Below, piece by piece: positions 8,204 to 16,669 of a DNA stretch of 64,000 nt; positions within the stretch are counted from its first letter, which is position 1; the number at the start of each line of letters is the position of its first letter. The notes under the pieces are model-generated. The model did not search any database and was not told the DNA's origin. It worked only from the letters and a program-made list of their open reading frames with translations. Location: assembly GCA_942492625.1 (NCBI GenBank), contig CALOFM010000019.1:248001-312000 (forward strand), written 5' to 3'. Source of the DNA: Thiosymbion sp942492625 (GTDB taxonomy: Bacteria; Pseudomonadota; Gammaproteobacteria; Chromatiales; Chromatiaceae). Made by a program: the position numbers and the translations under genes.

Positions 8204-10110
8204 GAAGGCTACTGCTGAGGAGCGCGACCGGATTGGCCCTGGTATTGGCTACCGGGTCTCGAGCGGATTGGTTCCTGAATCAGGAGCAGGAAGCCTTCGA
8301 GCACTTCCAGGCCGGCGATTTCGGCCAGGCCGCCGATAGATTCGCCGACGACTACCGGCGTGGCGTGTCCCTGTACAAATCCGGCCGATTCCAGGAGGCC
8401 GCGACGCCTTCAGCCGCGTAGACCGTGCGGCCGCGCAGGACGACGCCGGCTACAACCTCGGCAACGCCCGCTTTCAGCTTGGCGACTTCGCCGGAGCCGC
8501 GACAGCCTACGAGGCGGTGCTGAGCGAGAACCCCGACCACGAGGACGCCCACCACAACCTGTCCCTGGCCCGCGCCATGCTCGCGCGCATCGAGCAGGAG
8601 ATGTACGAGAAGCAGAAAGAAGAGCAGCGCAAGAAAGAAGAAGCGGAGCGCCGGAAGAAGGAAGAGGAAGAACGCAAAGAAAAGGAGCGCCAGGAGCAGG
8701 AAAAGCGGGAGCAGGAGAGCAGCAGGAATCCAGGAGTCCGAGCAGCAGCAGGAGTCCGAGCAGCAGCAGGAGTCCGAGCAGCAGCAGGAGTCCGAGCAGC
8801 AGCAGGAGTCCGAGCAGCAGCAGGAGTCCGAGCAGCAGCAGGAGTCCGAGCAGCAGCAGGAGTCCGAGCAGCAGCAGGAGTCCGAGCAGCAGCAGGAGTC
8901 CGAGCAGCAGCAGGAGTCCGAGCAGCAGCAGGAGTCCGAGCAGCAGCAGGAATCCGAGCAGCAGCAGGAGTCCGAGCAGCAGCAGGAGTCCGAGCAGCAG
9001 CAGGAGTCCGAGCAGCAGCAGGAGTCCGAGCAGCAACAGGAGTCCGAGCAGTCATCGGAGGGTGAGCCGAGCGAGGAAAGCGAGCCCAGCGAGGGCGAAC
9101 AGACCGAGGATAGCGAGCAGGCCAAGGGCGAGGCTTTAGTACAGGAGCAGGAGGGCGAATCCGAGGAAGAGCCTACCGAGGACCAAAAGGGTCGGCAGGA
9201 CCAGGAGCAGCAAACCGAAAGCGAGGGCGAACAGACCCAAGAGGAGCAGGAGGCCGAATCCGGAGAAGAGCAGAAGCAGGAACCCGAGGCTGCCGGCGAC
9301 CAGCAGCAAGAGCCCGAGCAGCGCGAAGGCGGCGAGGAGGAGGAAGAGCCCGAGGAGCAGACCGGCGGCGAGGAGGAACCTACCGAGGAGAAGGCCGGCG
9401 GCGAGGAAGAGCAGGAGCCCACCGAAGAAGAGACCGGTGGTGAGAAACCGCAGGAGGAGCAAACGCAAGAGTCCGCGGGAAAGGAGGAGCGCGAGGAGCA
9501 GGAAGGCGAAGGCGGCGAGGAGCAGAAGCCCGAGCAAGAGGCTGCCGGCGGTGAGGAAGAAGAGCGCCCGGAGGAAGGCAAGGGCGAGGAGCAGCAGCAG
9601 GATGAAGGCAAGGGTGAAGAAGAGCCGCCGCCTGAAGAAGAGCCCAGCGAAGGCGGCGAGGAAGAGCAGCCCGGCGAAGGCCAACGCCCGGACGAGGAGC
9701 AGGAGACACCCGGCAAGCCCGAGGAGGCCCGAGAGCAGCCTGAAGAGGTCGGCAAAGAGGGCGAGCAGCCACCGGAGGAGCCGCAAGCCGGCGCTGGTGA
9801 AAGGCGCGATGCGCCGCCGGATACCATGCCCCCCGACGTGCCCCCCGAGGAAGGCGCGGCGGATGCCGTGGACCGTTTCGATCAGCTGGGCGAGCAGCCC
9901 ATGTCCGAGCAGGAGCCGGATGCGGAGCAAGCCGCGGCGGCGGCCCTCGGCGGTCTGCCCGTGCGGGGCCCCGGCATGGCCATCATGGAGCAGCGCTTGC
10001 AGCAGGTGGAAGGCGACCCCTCGCTGCTGATGCGCAATCAGTTCATGCTCGAAGAGATGCAGTTTATGCGTGAGTCCGGTGGCCCGCTTCGGGAGAGCCG
10101 GCCTTGGTAG
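8200..10110 (+). pseudogene. batC: BatC-like TPR protein with giant acidic E/Q-rich tract, frameshifted
   Basis: A signal peptide (MRRLLLRSATGLALVL) is followed by TPR repeats (AGYNLGNARFQLGDFAGAAT), a K/E-rich coiled coil from about 8600, 18 tandem copies of QESEQQ (8731-9054), a further 250 residues rich in Glu, Gln, Gly and Pro, and a conserved end (MEQRLQQVEGDPSLLMRNQF). Two frame breaks are visible. At 8401-8404 a missing G breaks AADAFSRVDRAA. Between 8715 and 8731 the coiled-coil frame and the repeat frame do not match. From 8731 to the stop at 10108-10110 one frame is open. TPR partners of BatA/BatB are known family members, and acidic low-complexity tails are common in them, but this one is very long. 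Confidence 0.8.
8731..9054 (+). repeat. 18 tandem copies of an 18-bp unit (minisatellite) in batC
   Basis: The unit CAGGAGTCCGAGCAGCAG is repeated 18 times without spacers. Unit 13 has GGA to GAA at 8947, unit 17 ends in CAA and unit 18 ends in TCA; the rest are identical. In the batC frame each unit encodes QESEQQ. Because the unit is a multiple of 3 and contains no stop in any frame, all frames stay open and the ORFs in the other frames are artefacts. Near-perfect identity implies recent expansion or homogenisation, so copy number may vary between strains. Confidence 0.97.
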
Positions 10111-10147
10111 CGCCGCGGAACGCTTGCCGGAGTACGGTTTTTTTAGC

Positions 10148-10176
10148 TACGAATCGCGAGATTGGCGTGATTCGTA
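10148..10176. repeat. 8-bp inverted repeat between batC and batD
   Basis: TACGAATC (10148-10155) and GATTCGTA (10169-10176) form a perfect 8-bp stem with a 13-nt loop. A run of seven T precedes it at 10137-10144. It lies in the 123-bp gap between batC and batD. It could be a weak terminator, an mRNA processing hairpin or an operator for batD; nothing in the sequence decides. Confidence 0.5.
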
Positions 10177-10233
10177 CGTTTCTTGTTTCATCTGATTGTC
10201 TTTGCGAAAAAATCCGTGGAGCTCAGAAAACCC

Positions 10234-12033
10234 ATGACGCGCTGGCTTAGCACAACCGGCATTCTGCTCCTGACCCTCTTCGCGGTGACGACCGAGGTGC
10301 AGGCTATAAACTTCACCTTTCCCTTCCTCGGCTCTTCCAGCCGGGACAACCGACCGCCCCCCGGCCCCGGACCCTGGCAGTATCGGCCCCAAGATCCCAG
10401 CAACGCCCGCGGCGTGCCGCCGAGTTATCAAGCGCCGCCGGCGGGAGCGCCGCCTCGCCAAATTCCTGGATACCAGTCGCGGCCCGGCTATCCCCCGGGT
10501 CAGGGCTACCAGCCGGGTCAAGGTCAAGGCTATCAGCCCGGCCCGGGCTACCAAAGGGGGTGGCCGGGGCAGTATGGATCAGGCTATGGCCAGCAGCCGT
10601 CACGACAGGCCGCAAAGCCCCCTCGCGTCGAGTTGGAGCTGAGCGATCACCAACCCTATGTCCAAGAGAACGTCCTGCTCAAGCTGCGGGTGGTCAGCGA
10701 TCAGAACCTGGATACCGCCACGCCGGAGATGCCCAACAGCAACGACGTAATGCTGCACAAAATCGAGGGTCCAAACGCGCGCTCGCGCACCGGAGCGCGT
10801 GGCTCACGGGAGATCGTCAACGAGTTCGTCTACACACTCACCCCTCTACGCGCCGGAAACATCGAAGTCCCGCCGATGCGTGTCACCGGGAGCTCGGCAG
10901 TCAACGGCGGCTACGGTTACGGGCAGGGCGGAGGCCAGCGCTTCGAGGCCAGCAGCGCGGAGCCCCTGCAGCTTCAAGTGCGTCCGGCGATGGCTTCGGT
11001 ACGCCCCTGGCTACCCCTGCAGGACCTGGCCCTGAAGGCTACGCTGGACGGCGGTGAGGAGGTGGAGCAGGGCCAACCGGTCACACTCGCACTGGAGCTG
11101 ACCGCTGTCGGGGCGACCGGTAGTCAGCTGCCCAGCCTGGAGTCGTTGCTGCGGTCCCCGGACTTCCGCGTCTACCGGGAGCAGACCTTGAACGAGGGCA
11201 AGCTGTCCTCGGACAGCCGCCGCCTCGAAGGACGGCGCACGGAATACTACACCCTGGTGCCCCGCTCCGGGGGCAAGCTGCAGCTACCGGAGATCCGTCT
11301 CGCCTGGTGGAATGTCACCACAGGCTCGAGGGAGTATGCCGGCCTACCCATCCGCACCCTGCAGGTAGACGGCGAAGCCGGCCCCTTCGGTCTGCCACCC
11401 TCAGCCAACGTCACCGAGAGAGGCGCGCTGAGCTGGTTCTGGCTGCCCGTTACGGGATTGCTTCTTATATTGCTCGGCTACTGGGGCGGTGTTTGGTACA
11501 GGGGACGCAGCCCGAAAGTAACGCAGAAGACCTCGCTAATCTCGCGACTCGGCTCCGAGCTTGGCAGGGCGGCATCTTCGGTAACCGCGGGCGCTGCAGA
11601 CCTGGGCAAGCGCTTGAAACCCAATCCTGTGCTGGAGAAAATGAAGCCGAAGCTGAGCAAGTCCCTCCCGCCCTCCACACGTTTCTTGATGTGCGTGCGC
11701 ACAGCCAACCGGGAAGAGGAGCCCGCCGCCTGGGCCGAGAGCTTCTCGGACATGACCTGCCGTCATTTGCAGTTCGACAGCCAGAGCACCTTACCCGGCG
11801 TCACCGGCAAGATACTGGCCCTGCGGCCCGGAGCAGACCGAGAACAAGTCACGCGCCTCATGCAGCAGCTCGACGGCGCCCTCTACGGCAACCAGGACAT
11901 CGACTTCAACCGCTGGAAGAAGCAGTTCCGCCGCCAGGTGGGCCGCGGACGCGGCTTGGCCAGCTCCAGCGGGAGAAAGCTCCACATGAGCCGCGCCCGG
12001 CTGCCGGAGCTCAATCCGCAGACCGGCGGCTGA
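10234..12033 (+). CDS. batD: BatD-like oxygen-tolerance protein
   Basis: 599-aa exported protein: signal peptide MTRWLSTTGILLLTLFAVTT ending at VQA, two to three periplasmic beta-rich BatD repeats (VELELSDHQPYVQENV, FVYTLTPLRAGNIEVPPMRV, LALELTAVGATG), one transmembrane helix (WLPVTGLLLILLGYWGGVW) near residue 410, and a cytoplasmic tail. Between the signal peptide and the first domain is an unusual 85-residue Gly/Pro/Gln/Tyr-rich linker with GYQPG repeats. I chose the ATG at 10234 rather than the frame start at 10183 because it places the signal peptide at the N-terminus. It is the last gene of the MoxR/Bat cluster and probably its membrane scaffold. Confidence 0.88.
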   Translation: MTRWLSTTGILLLTLFAVTTEVQAINFTFPFLGSSSRDNRPPPGPGPWQYRPQDPSNARGVPPSYQAPPAGAPPRQIPGYQSRPGYPPGQGYQPGQGQGYQPGPGYQRGWPGQYGSGYGQQPSRQAAKPPRVELELSDHQPYVQENVLLKLRVVSDQNLDTATPEMPNSNDVMLHKIEGPNARSRTGARGSREIVNEFVYTLTPLRAGNIEVPPMRVTGSSAVNGGYGYGQGGGQRFEASSAEPLQLQVRPAMASVRPWLPLQDLALKATLDGGEEVEQGQPVTLALELTAVGATGSQLPSLESLLRSPDFRVYREQTLNEGKLSSDSRRLEGRRTEYYTLVPRSGGKLQLPEIRLAWWNVTTGSREYAGLPIRTLQVDGEAGPFGLPPSANVTERGALSWFWLPVTGLLLILLGYWGGVWYRGRSPKVTQKTSLISRLGSELGRAASSVTAGAADLGKRLKPNPVLEKMKPKLSKSLPPSTRFLMCVRTANREEEPAAWAESFSDMTCRHLQFDSQSTLPGVTGKILALRPGADREQVTRLMQQLDGALYGNQDIDFNRWKKQFRRQVGRGRGLASSSGRKLHMSRARLPELNPQTGG

Positions 12034-12173
12034 AGGCATCCCACCCACCCGCGGCAAAAAGCTTCAGACCTAGAGGCCACCCGCCCTCTGCGGATCCAAC
12101 AAGGTCGTCTCGGGTTGCAGCCTAAGACCGGAACGCGAGGGATGTTGCAGCGTCATACACCAGAGGTCGACAA

Positions 12174-12569
12174 ATGCCCCATCTTCAGCTCGACATCAAC
12201 CAAGTCCTGACACAGGAGCGGAAGACCTCTGTTGCGGCGAGCTTCAAGCAGCTGTTCGCGCAGGTGATGGATACGGGAACGGACCACATTGCGATTTCCA
12301 TCCGGGAGCACGGGACCTATAACCTGGACATCGGTCGCGCAAAAGACCAGGAAAAAGGGATCGCGTTGGTGAACGCAGATCTCCGCCAAGGCAGATCCAT
12401 GTCTCAGCGCAGAGAGCTCGCCGTCGGCTTCATTGACATAATGGATGAGCTGCTGGACGTACCCCGCGAGCAGGTCTATGTGACGCTCACGGAGCATAAG
12501 GGGGAGGACTTTCACCTCATGGAGCGGTATCTCGGGGACTGGTCGGAGGGGGAGGATCCGCTTGCTTGA
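12174..12569 (+). CDS. tautomerase/MIF-superfamily protein
   Basis: 131-aa protein beginning Met-Pro, so the N-terminal proline used as catalytic base in the tautomerase superfamily would be exposed after Met removal. The segments DTGTDHIAISIREHGTYNL, KGIALVNADLRQG and LTEHKGEDFHLMERYL match a bacterial tautomerase subfamily of unknown substrate. A GAGG ribosome binding site lies 8 bases before the ATG. It is 140 bp downstream of batD and may have its own promoter. I infer enol/keto tautomerase chemistry; the physiological substrate cannot be read from sequence. Confidence 0.8.
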   Translation: MPHLQLDINQVLTQERKTSVAASFKQLFAQVMDTGTDHIAISIREHGTYNLDIGRAKDQEKGIALVNADLRQGRSMSQRRELAVGFIDIMDELLDVPREQVYVTLTEHKGEDFHLMERYLGDWSEGEDPLA

Positions 12570-12665
12570 GCGATCGACGTGGCCCCCTGGACCGACGACT
12601 CAGGATGCTGAGCAGGTCGGCAAGTTCGTCAAGGTCGTCTTGCCGCGAAGAACACGAATCTACGA

Positions 12666-13118
12666 TTAAGCGTTCCGCTGACTGTACTCGGTCTTGGAGC
12701 CTGTCTGATCCCATGCGAACGTGCAGTCGAGGTGAGAGAGGACCGATACCAGCCCAGCCTCGCCACCCTCGACCATGACGGCGACAGGCGCGCGCTTACC
12801 GAACTGCCGGTTGCCCCGCTTGACCCACATGGAGCGCATCTCCGGGTTACGCGGAAAGTAGGTGTGCAGAGCCTCCTCGATCCGCATCAGATAGGCGACA
12901 CGGCGGTTGACATGCGGGTCGTCCGGGAAGGGCTCGTCATCCCTGAAGCGAGCCACGGCACGCACCTTCACCCTCTCCGGAAGGCTGAGGATCTGGATGA
13001 TATCGCGCGCACCGAGACCCCAACCCTCGAGCAGATCCATGGTCCGGCGGGTCAGCATCAGGCGCTCTTCTGAGGATATTTCAGTCATCGGGAGTACCGC
13101 TTTATTTTTCGGCGTCAT
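12666..13118 (-). CDS. orphan MbcA/ParS/Xre-type antitoxin-like protein
   Basis: About 150 aa. The N-terminal helical part (RRTMDLLEGWGLGARDIIQI) and the C-terminal segment (NRRVAYLMRIEEALHTYFP, MRSMWVKRGNRQFGKRAP, SHLDCTFAW) match the DUF2384 toxin-binding domain of MbcA/ParS antitoxins. These normally neutralise an adjacent RES-domain NAD-degrading toxin. No RES toxin is encoded beside it: the neighbours are a tautomerase and a DUF4124 gene. It may be a solitary regulator. Starts at 13118 and 13088 are both possible, and neither has a convincing ribosome binding site. Confidence 0.7.
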   Translation of the reverse strand: MTPKNKAVLPMTEISSEERLMLTRRTMDLLEGWGLGARDIIQILSLPERVKVRAVARFRDDEPFPDDPHVNRRVAYLMRIEEALHTYFPRNPEMRSMWVKRGNRQFGKRAPVAVMVEGGEAGLVSVLSHLDCTFAWDQTGSKTEYSQRNA

Positions 13119-13388
13119 GGCGCTCGCCGAGTCCCGGAAAAGCACCGCTTTAACGCCCTAAAGTTGAGGTGGGACCGGTGAATTGCAAGCGCAATCGGCA
13201 AGCGCCGCAGTGCGATTTTCAGCAAGCGCTAGTGTCGACACCCCGTCTGGCCGGTCGCTCGGCGCGGTAAGACGGGCCCTATGAAGAAGGCCGATTTTCG
13301 TTGTCGTGTGAGGCAAGGCTGGTCGCGAAATCCCGCGCTCCAGCGGTGACCTGACAAGATGCCCTGGCGACCCGAATCAGATGCCAAC

Positions 13389-14372
13389 TCAGGGGTGCGC
13401 CGCATCCTTACCGACAATCGCCGGTCGAAATCCCTCGATGATGCTTCGCGCCCGGTCGCTTGCGCATACTTTTTCTCCGCGCGGTGACCGCTCGCATTGC
13501 AGGTCGAGAAACAAGGATACACCGGAACCGGTTTCGTCGCCGATGCGTGACAGAAGCAGGCTGATGTCCTGCCCCCCGGAAGGAGGCGCGGTGATGAAAA
13601 TGTTTTCGCCACTCGTTTGTACGGCGGTGGTCGCGTGCTCGCGGACGTAGGCCGTAGCCTTGCCCCACAAGAGGCTGCATTCATCGGCGGTCGAGCAGGG
13701 CACGATGTTGTGCAGGACCGGTCGGGGGTCCTCCTGCTGCAGGGGAGATTCCGACTCCGGCAGATCCTTGAGCTGCCGAAATCGCTCCAGGTCCTGCTCG
13801 AAGCTGCTGCGTATCGAGCTCTTCTGTCGTTCCTTGTCGACGATGGTGGAGTGCGCGTGCCGAATCGCCCGTTCCGTTTGGGCGATGTTGCCCTGCAAAC
13901 TTTTCTGTACCGGTTTCCCCGTGCGCTCCAGATTGCCCGCTTTGGTGAGCAGCCCCGCCAACCATTCCTGCTGGCGCAGGACGTTGTTCTTGGTGACACT
14001 AATCATTACGTCGATGGATTCGATTTTGCCGTCGCGCGCCATCCTGATGTCGTCTTCGGAACGAAAGGACCGCAAGAGCACGCGGTCGGACTCCTCCTGC
14101 TGCTCCAACAACCTCTCTTGCTGAAGGCGCAGGCGCTCCAGCTCTTGCTCCTTCTGTACTTCTTCGAGGGTTTTGGCGGGGGGGACGGAATTGATGCGAA
14201 TTCCACCCTCGCTTAGCTCGTGGCGACCCGATTTGACTGCGTCCGGCGGGACGGAATCCGAATAGTGCACGGTACCGTCATCGTCCACCCAGCGGTAAAG
14301 GCGGGCGTGGGCTAGCGAAGCCAAACTGCAAAGCAGGGGAACAAGGATCAGTATCGCGATGGCTCTGTACAT
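13389..14372 (-). CDS. DUF4124 domain exported protein
   Basis: 327-aa protein with a signal peptide (MYRAIAILILVPLLCSLASL) and then a short DUF4124 domain, LYRWVDDDGTVHYSDSVPP, near residues 26-45. The rest is a long charged coiled-coil region (KEQELERLRLQQERLLEQQE) and an uncharacterised C-terminal domain with cysteines (PCSTADEC, LQCERSPRGEKVC). I chose the ATG at 14372, preceded by AGAGGG, instead of the GTG at 14399 that overlaps the pyrE stop. DUF4124 proteins are envelope proteins of unknown function that are common in Gammaproteobacteria. It lies just downstream of pyrE on the same strand, so the two may be co-transcribed. Confidence 0.85.
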   Translation of the reverse strand: MYRAIAILILVPLLCSLASLAHARLYRWVDDDGTVHYSDSVPPDAVKSGRHELSEGGIRINSVPPAKTLEEVQKEQELERLRLQQERLLEQQEESDRVLLRSFRSEDDIRMARDGKIESIDVMISVTKNNVLRQQEWLAGLLTKAGNLERTGKPVQKSLQGNIAQTERAIRHAHSTIVDKERQKSSIRSSFEQDLERFRQLKDLPESESPLQQEDPRPVLHNIVPCSTADECSLLWGKATAYVREHATTAVQTSGENIFITAPPSGGQDISLLLSRIGDETGSGVSLFLDLQCERSPRGEKVCASDRARSIIEGFRPAIVGKDAAHP

Positions 14373-14395
14373 GGATGGTATGCCCTCTTTGGCCT

Positions 14396-15037
14396 TCACA
14401 CGCCGCAGCGGGCGCGGTATTCACGCAGGGCGTCGAGTGATTCTCTACTGTCGGCGCCCCCCTCCAGGTGTTCAATCAGGTCCGCGAGCGTAACGATGCT
14501 GAATACGGGTATGCCGAAGCCATCGCGAACTTCGTCGACCGCGGAGCGCTCGTCCCGGCCGCGCTCCTGGCGGTCGAGGGCAATCACGACACCGCAGGGC
14601 CTGGCTCCCCGGTCCGAGATGATATCAACGGACTCGCGAACCGAGGTGCCGGCAGTGATGACATCGTCGATGATCAGCACGCCGCCCTTCAGAGGGCTGC
14701 CGACAATGTTGCCCCCCTCCCCATGGTCCTTCGCCTCCTTGCGGTTGAATGCGTACGGGACGTCCCGGCCGTGCTGATCGGCCAGCGCGATGCTGGTCGC
14801 CACGGCCAACGGAATACCCTTGTACGCAGGACCGTACAGTAGGTCGAAGGGCGTATCTGCAGCGACGATGGCGCTGGCGTAGAAGCGTCCGAGCCGGGCC
14901 AGGCTCCGCCCACTGTTGAAGAGCCCCGCGTTGAAGAAGTAGGGGCTTTGGCGCCCGGACTTCAGGGTGAACTCGCCGAATTTCAAGACGTACGTATCGA
15001 GGGCGAAGTCGAGAAACTCCCGTTGGTAGTCCAGCAT
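14396..15037 (-). CDS. pyrE: orotate phosphoribosyltransferase
   Basis: 213 aa, the same length as E. coli PyrE. It converts orotate and PRPP to orotidine 5'-phosphate in de novo pyrimidine synthesis. The PRPP-binding signature VLIIDDVITAGTS is intact near residue 120, and the flexible loop (NRKEAKDHGEGGN) with the catalytic lysine is present, as is the N-terminal FTLKSGRQSPYFFN. The start ATG at 15037 is the only sensible one. The DUF4124 gene follows immediately on the same strand. Confidence 0.97.
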   Translation of the reverse strand: MLDYQREFLDFALDTYVLKFGEFTLKSGRQSPYFFNAGLFNSGRSLARLGRFYASAIVAADTPFDLLYGPAYKGIPLAVATSIALADQHGRDVPYAFNRKEAKDHGEGGNIVGSPLKGGVLIIDDVITAGTSVRESVDIISDRGARPCGVVIALDRQERGRDERSAVDEVRDGFGIPVFSIVTLADLIEHLEGGADSRESLDALREYRARCGV

Positions 15038-15212
15038 TTTCTCTTCCGGGTTGGTGTTGCGGCAACCTTGGTATCATACATCCTCGCGAGTGTCGTGTGC
15101 GATGGTGGCAGTCGGTTTGCCGATACGCCTTGCCTCTGGATTTAGGTGCAGACCCCGGGGTGCTCGGCTTGGTCTGGGATCACATATGGGTGCTGAGCTT
15201 GGCGGGGGGACG

Positions 15213-16619
15213 ATGGGAAAGAAACAAGGTGCTGATGACCGTTCCTGGCTGGAAGCGTTTGCGGTGTATCGCCAACCCCGGGTTATCGCGATGCTCTTTC
15301 TCGGTTTCTCGGCGGGCCTCCCCTTGCTGCTGGTGTTCGGAACCCTCTCTGCCTGGCTGCGCGAGTCGGGTATCGACCGGAGCACCATCGGACACGTCTC
15401 CTGGGTGGCGACCCTGTACGCCCTGAAGTTTGCCTGGGCCCCGCTGGTGGACCGGTTCCCGGTACCGCTCCTCAGCCGCACCCTGGGTCAGCGCCGCGGC
15501 TGGATGCTACTGGCTCAGGCGGGCGTCGTGACCGGGCTGCTCCTCATGGCCACCAACGATCCCAATCAGGCGTTGGGCCTGCTGGTGGCGGCGGCCTTGC
15601 TGGTGGCCTTCTCGTCCGCGACCCAGGACATCGCCATCGACGCTTGGCGCATCGAGTCGGTGGAAGCGGACCTACAGGGTGCCATGGCGGCGACCTACCA
15701 AATGGGCTATCGGATCGGGATGATCATGGCAGGGGCCGGAGCCCTCTACTTCGCCGAGTATCTCTCCTGGTCCCAGTCTTACTCGATCATGGCTTTGTGC
15801 ATGGGCGTCGGGGCGATCACGGTCCTCCTGGTGCCCGAGCCCCCCCACAAGCTGGATCGGGATACTTGGCGCCAGGAGGAGCGTGTGATTCACTTCATTG
15901 AGAATTCTGCCCATTTATCGGACCGTTGGCGTGAGGTGGGTGCCTGGTTCATCGGAGCGGTGGTCTGCCCCTTCACCGAGTTCTTCGCCCGCAACGGCAA
16001 GCTGGCGCTGCTCATCCTGGCCTTCATCGGGGTATTTCGTCTGTCCGACATCACCATGGGAGTCATGGCGAATCCCTTCTACATCGATATGGGCTACACC
16101 AAGGACGAGATCGCCAGTGTCACCAAGGTCTTCGGACTCATCATGACCATGGTCGGAGCGGCGCTGGGCGGAGTGCTGGTGGTTCGCTTCGGGATCATGC
16201 GCATGCTTCTCGCCGCCGCCGCTATGGTCGCGGGAACCAATCTGATCTTCGCCTGGCTGGCGACTCAGTCGGCGGACATCGCCTTGCTGGCGCTGGTCGT
16301 TTCCGCGGACAACCTGAGCGGCGGATTGGCCGGCTCTGTATTTATTGCCTATTTGTCCAGCCTGACCAACCGTGCCTACACCGCCACCCAGTACGCCCTG
16401 TTCAGCTCCCTGATGTTGCTGCCAGCGAAGCTTCTCGGAGGCTTTTCGGGCGATATCGTGGACGCCACCGACTATGTCTATTTCTTCACCTACGCGGCCA
16501 TGCTCGGCCTACCCGCGATCCTGTTGGTACTCGCCCTGATGCGGGTGAAAACCCTCGCCGCCCCCGGATCCGCGACCACCGCCGAAAAGCCTGCGCAGCA
16601 AGGGGAGGAAAGCCGTTGA
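15213..16619 (+). CDS. ampG: AmpG-family MFS transporter (muropeptide permease-like)
   Basis: 468-aa protein with about 12-14 membrane helices. Features typical of AmpG permeases are LFLGFSAGLPLLLVFGTLSA, APLVDRFPVPLLSRTLGQRR, SATQDIAIDAWRIE and a C-terminal NLSGGLAGSVFIAYLSSLTN. AmpG imports GlcNAc-anhydroMurNAc peptides for cell-wall recycling. The ATG at 15213 is preferred because GGGGGA lies 3-8 bases upstream; the open frame reaches back to 15051 but that stretch is not transporter-like. The gene is divergent from pyrE with a 175-bp shared upstream region. Confidence 0.9.
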   Translation: MGKKQGADDRSWLEAFAVYRQPRVIAMLFLGFSAGLPLLLVFGTLSAWLRESGIDRSTIGHVSWVATLYALKFAWAPLVDRFPVPLLSRTLGQRRGWMLLAQAGVVTGLLLMATNDPNQALGLLVAAALLVAFSSATQDIAIDAWRIESVEADLQGAMAATYQMGYRIGMIMAGAGALYFAEYLSWSQSYSIMALCMGVGAITVLLVPEPPHKLDRDTWRQEERVIHFIENSAHLSDRWREVGAWFIGAVVCPFTEFFARNGKLALLILAFIGVFRLSDITMGVMANPFYIDMGYTKDEIASVTKVFGLIMTMVGAALGGVLVVRFGIMRMLLAAAAMVAGTNLIFAWLATQSADIALLALVVSADNLSGGLAGSVFIAYLSSLTNRAYTATQYALFSSLMLLPAKLLGGFSGDIVDATDYVYFFTYAAMLGLPAILLVLALMRVKTLAAPGSATTAEKPAQQGEESR

Positions 16620-16669
16620 CCGCGCGAACGGAGGTTTCCCTCGAATCTCGCAGATTCGGATTCTAGTCG

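Noticed and set aside
8731..9054. CRISPR-like array
   Set aside because: Units are contiguous 18-mers without spacers, and they are coding.
8360..9827. Long open frames in other registers and on the minus strand across the batC repeat
   Set aside because: The 18-bp unit has no stop in any frame, so these are shadows of the repeat.
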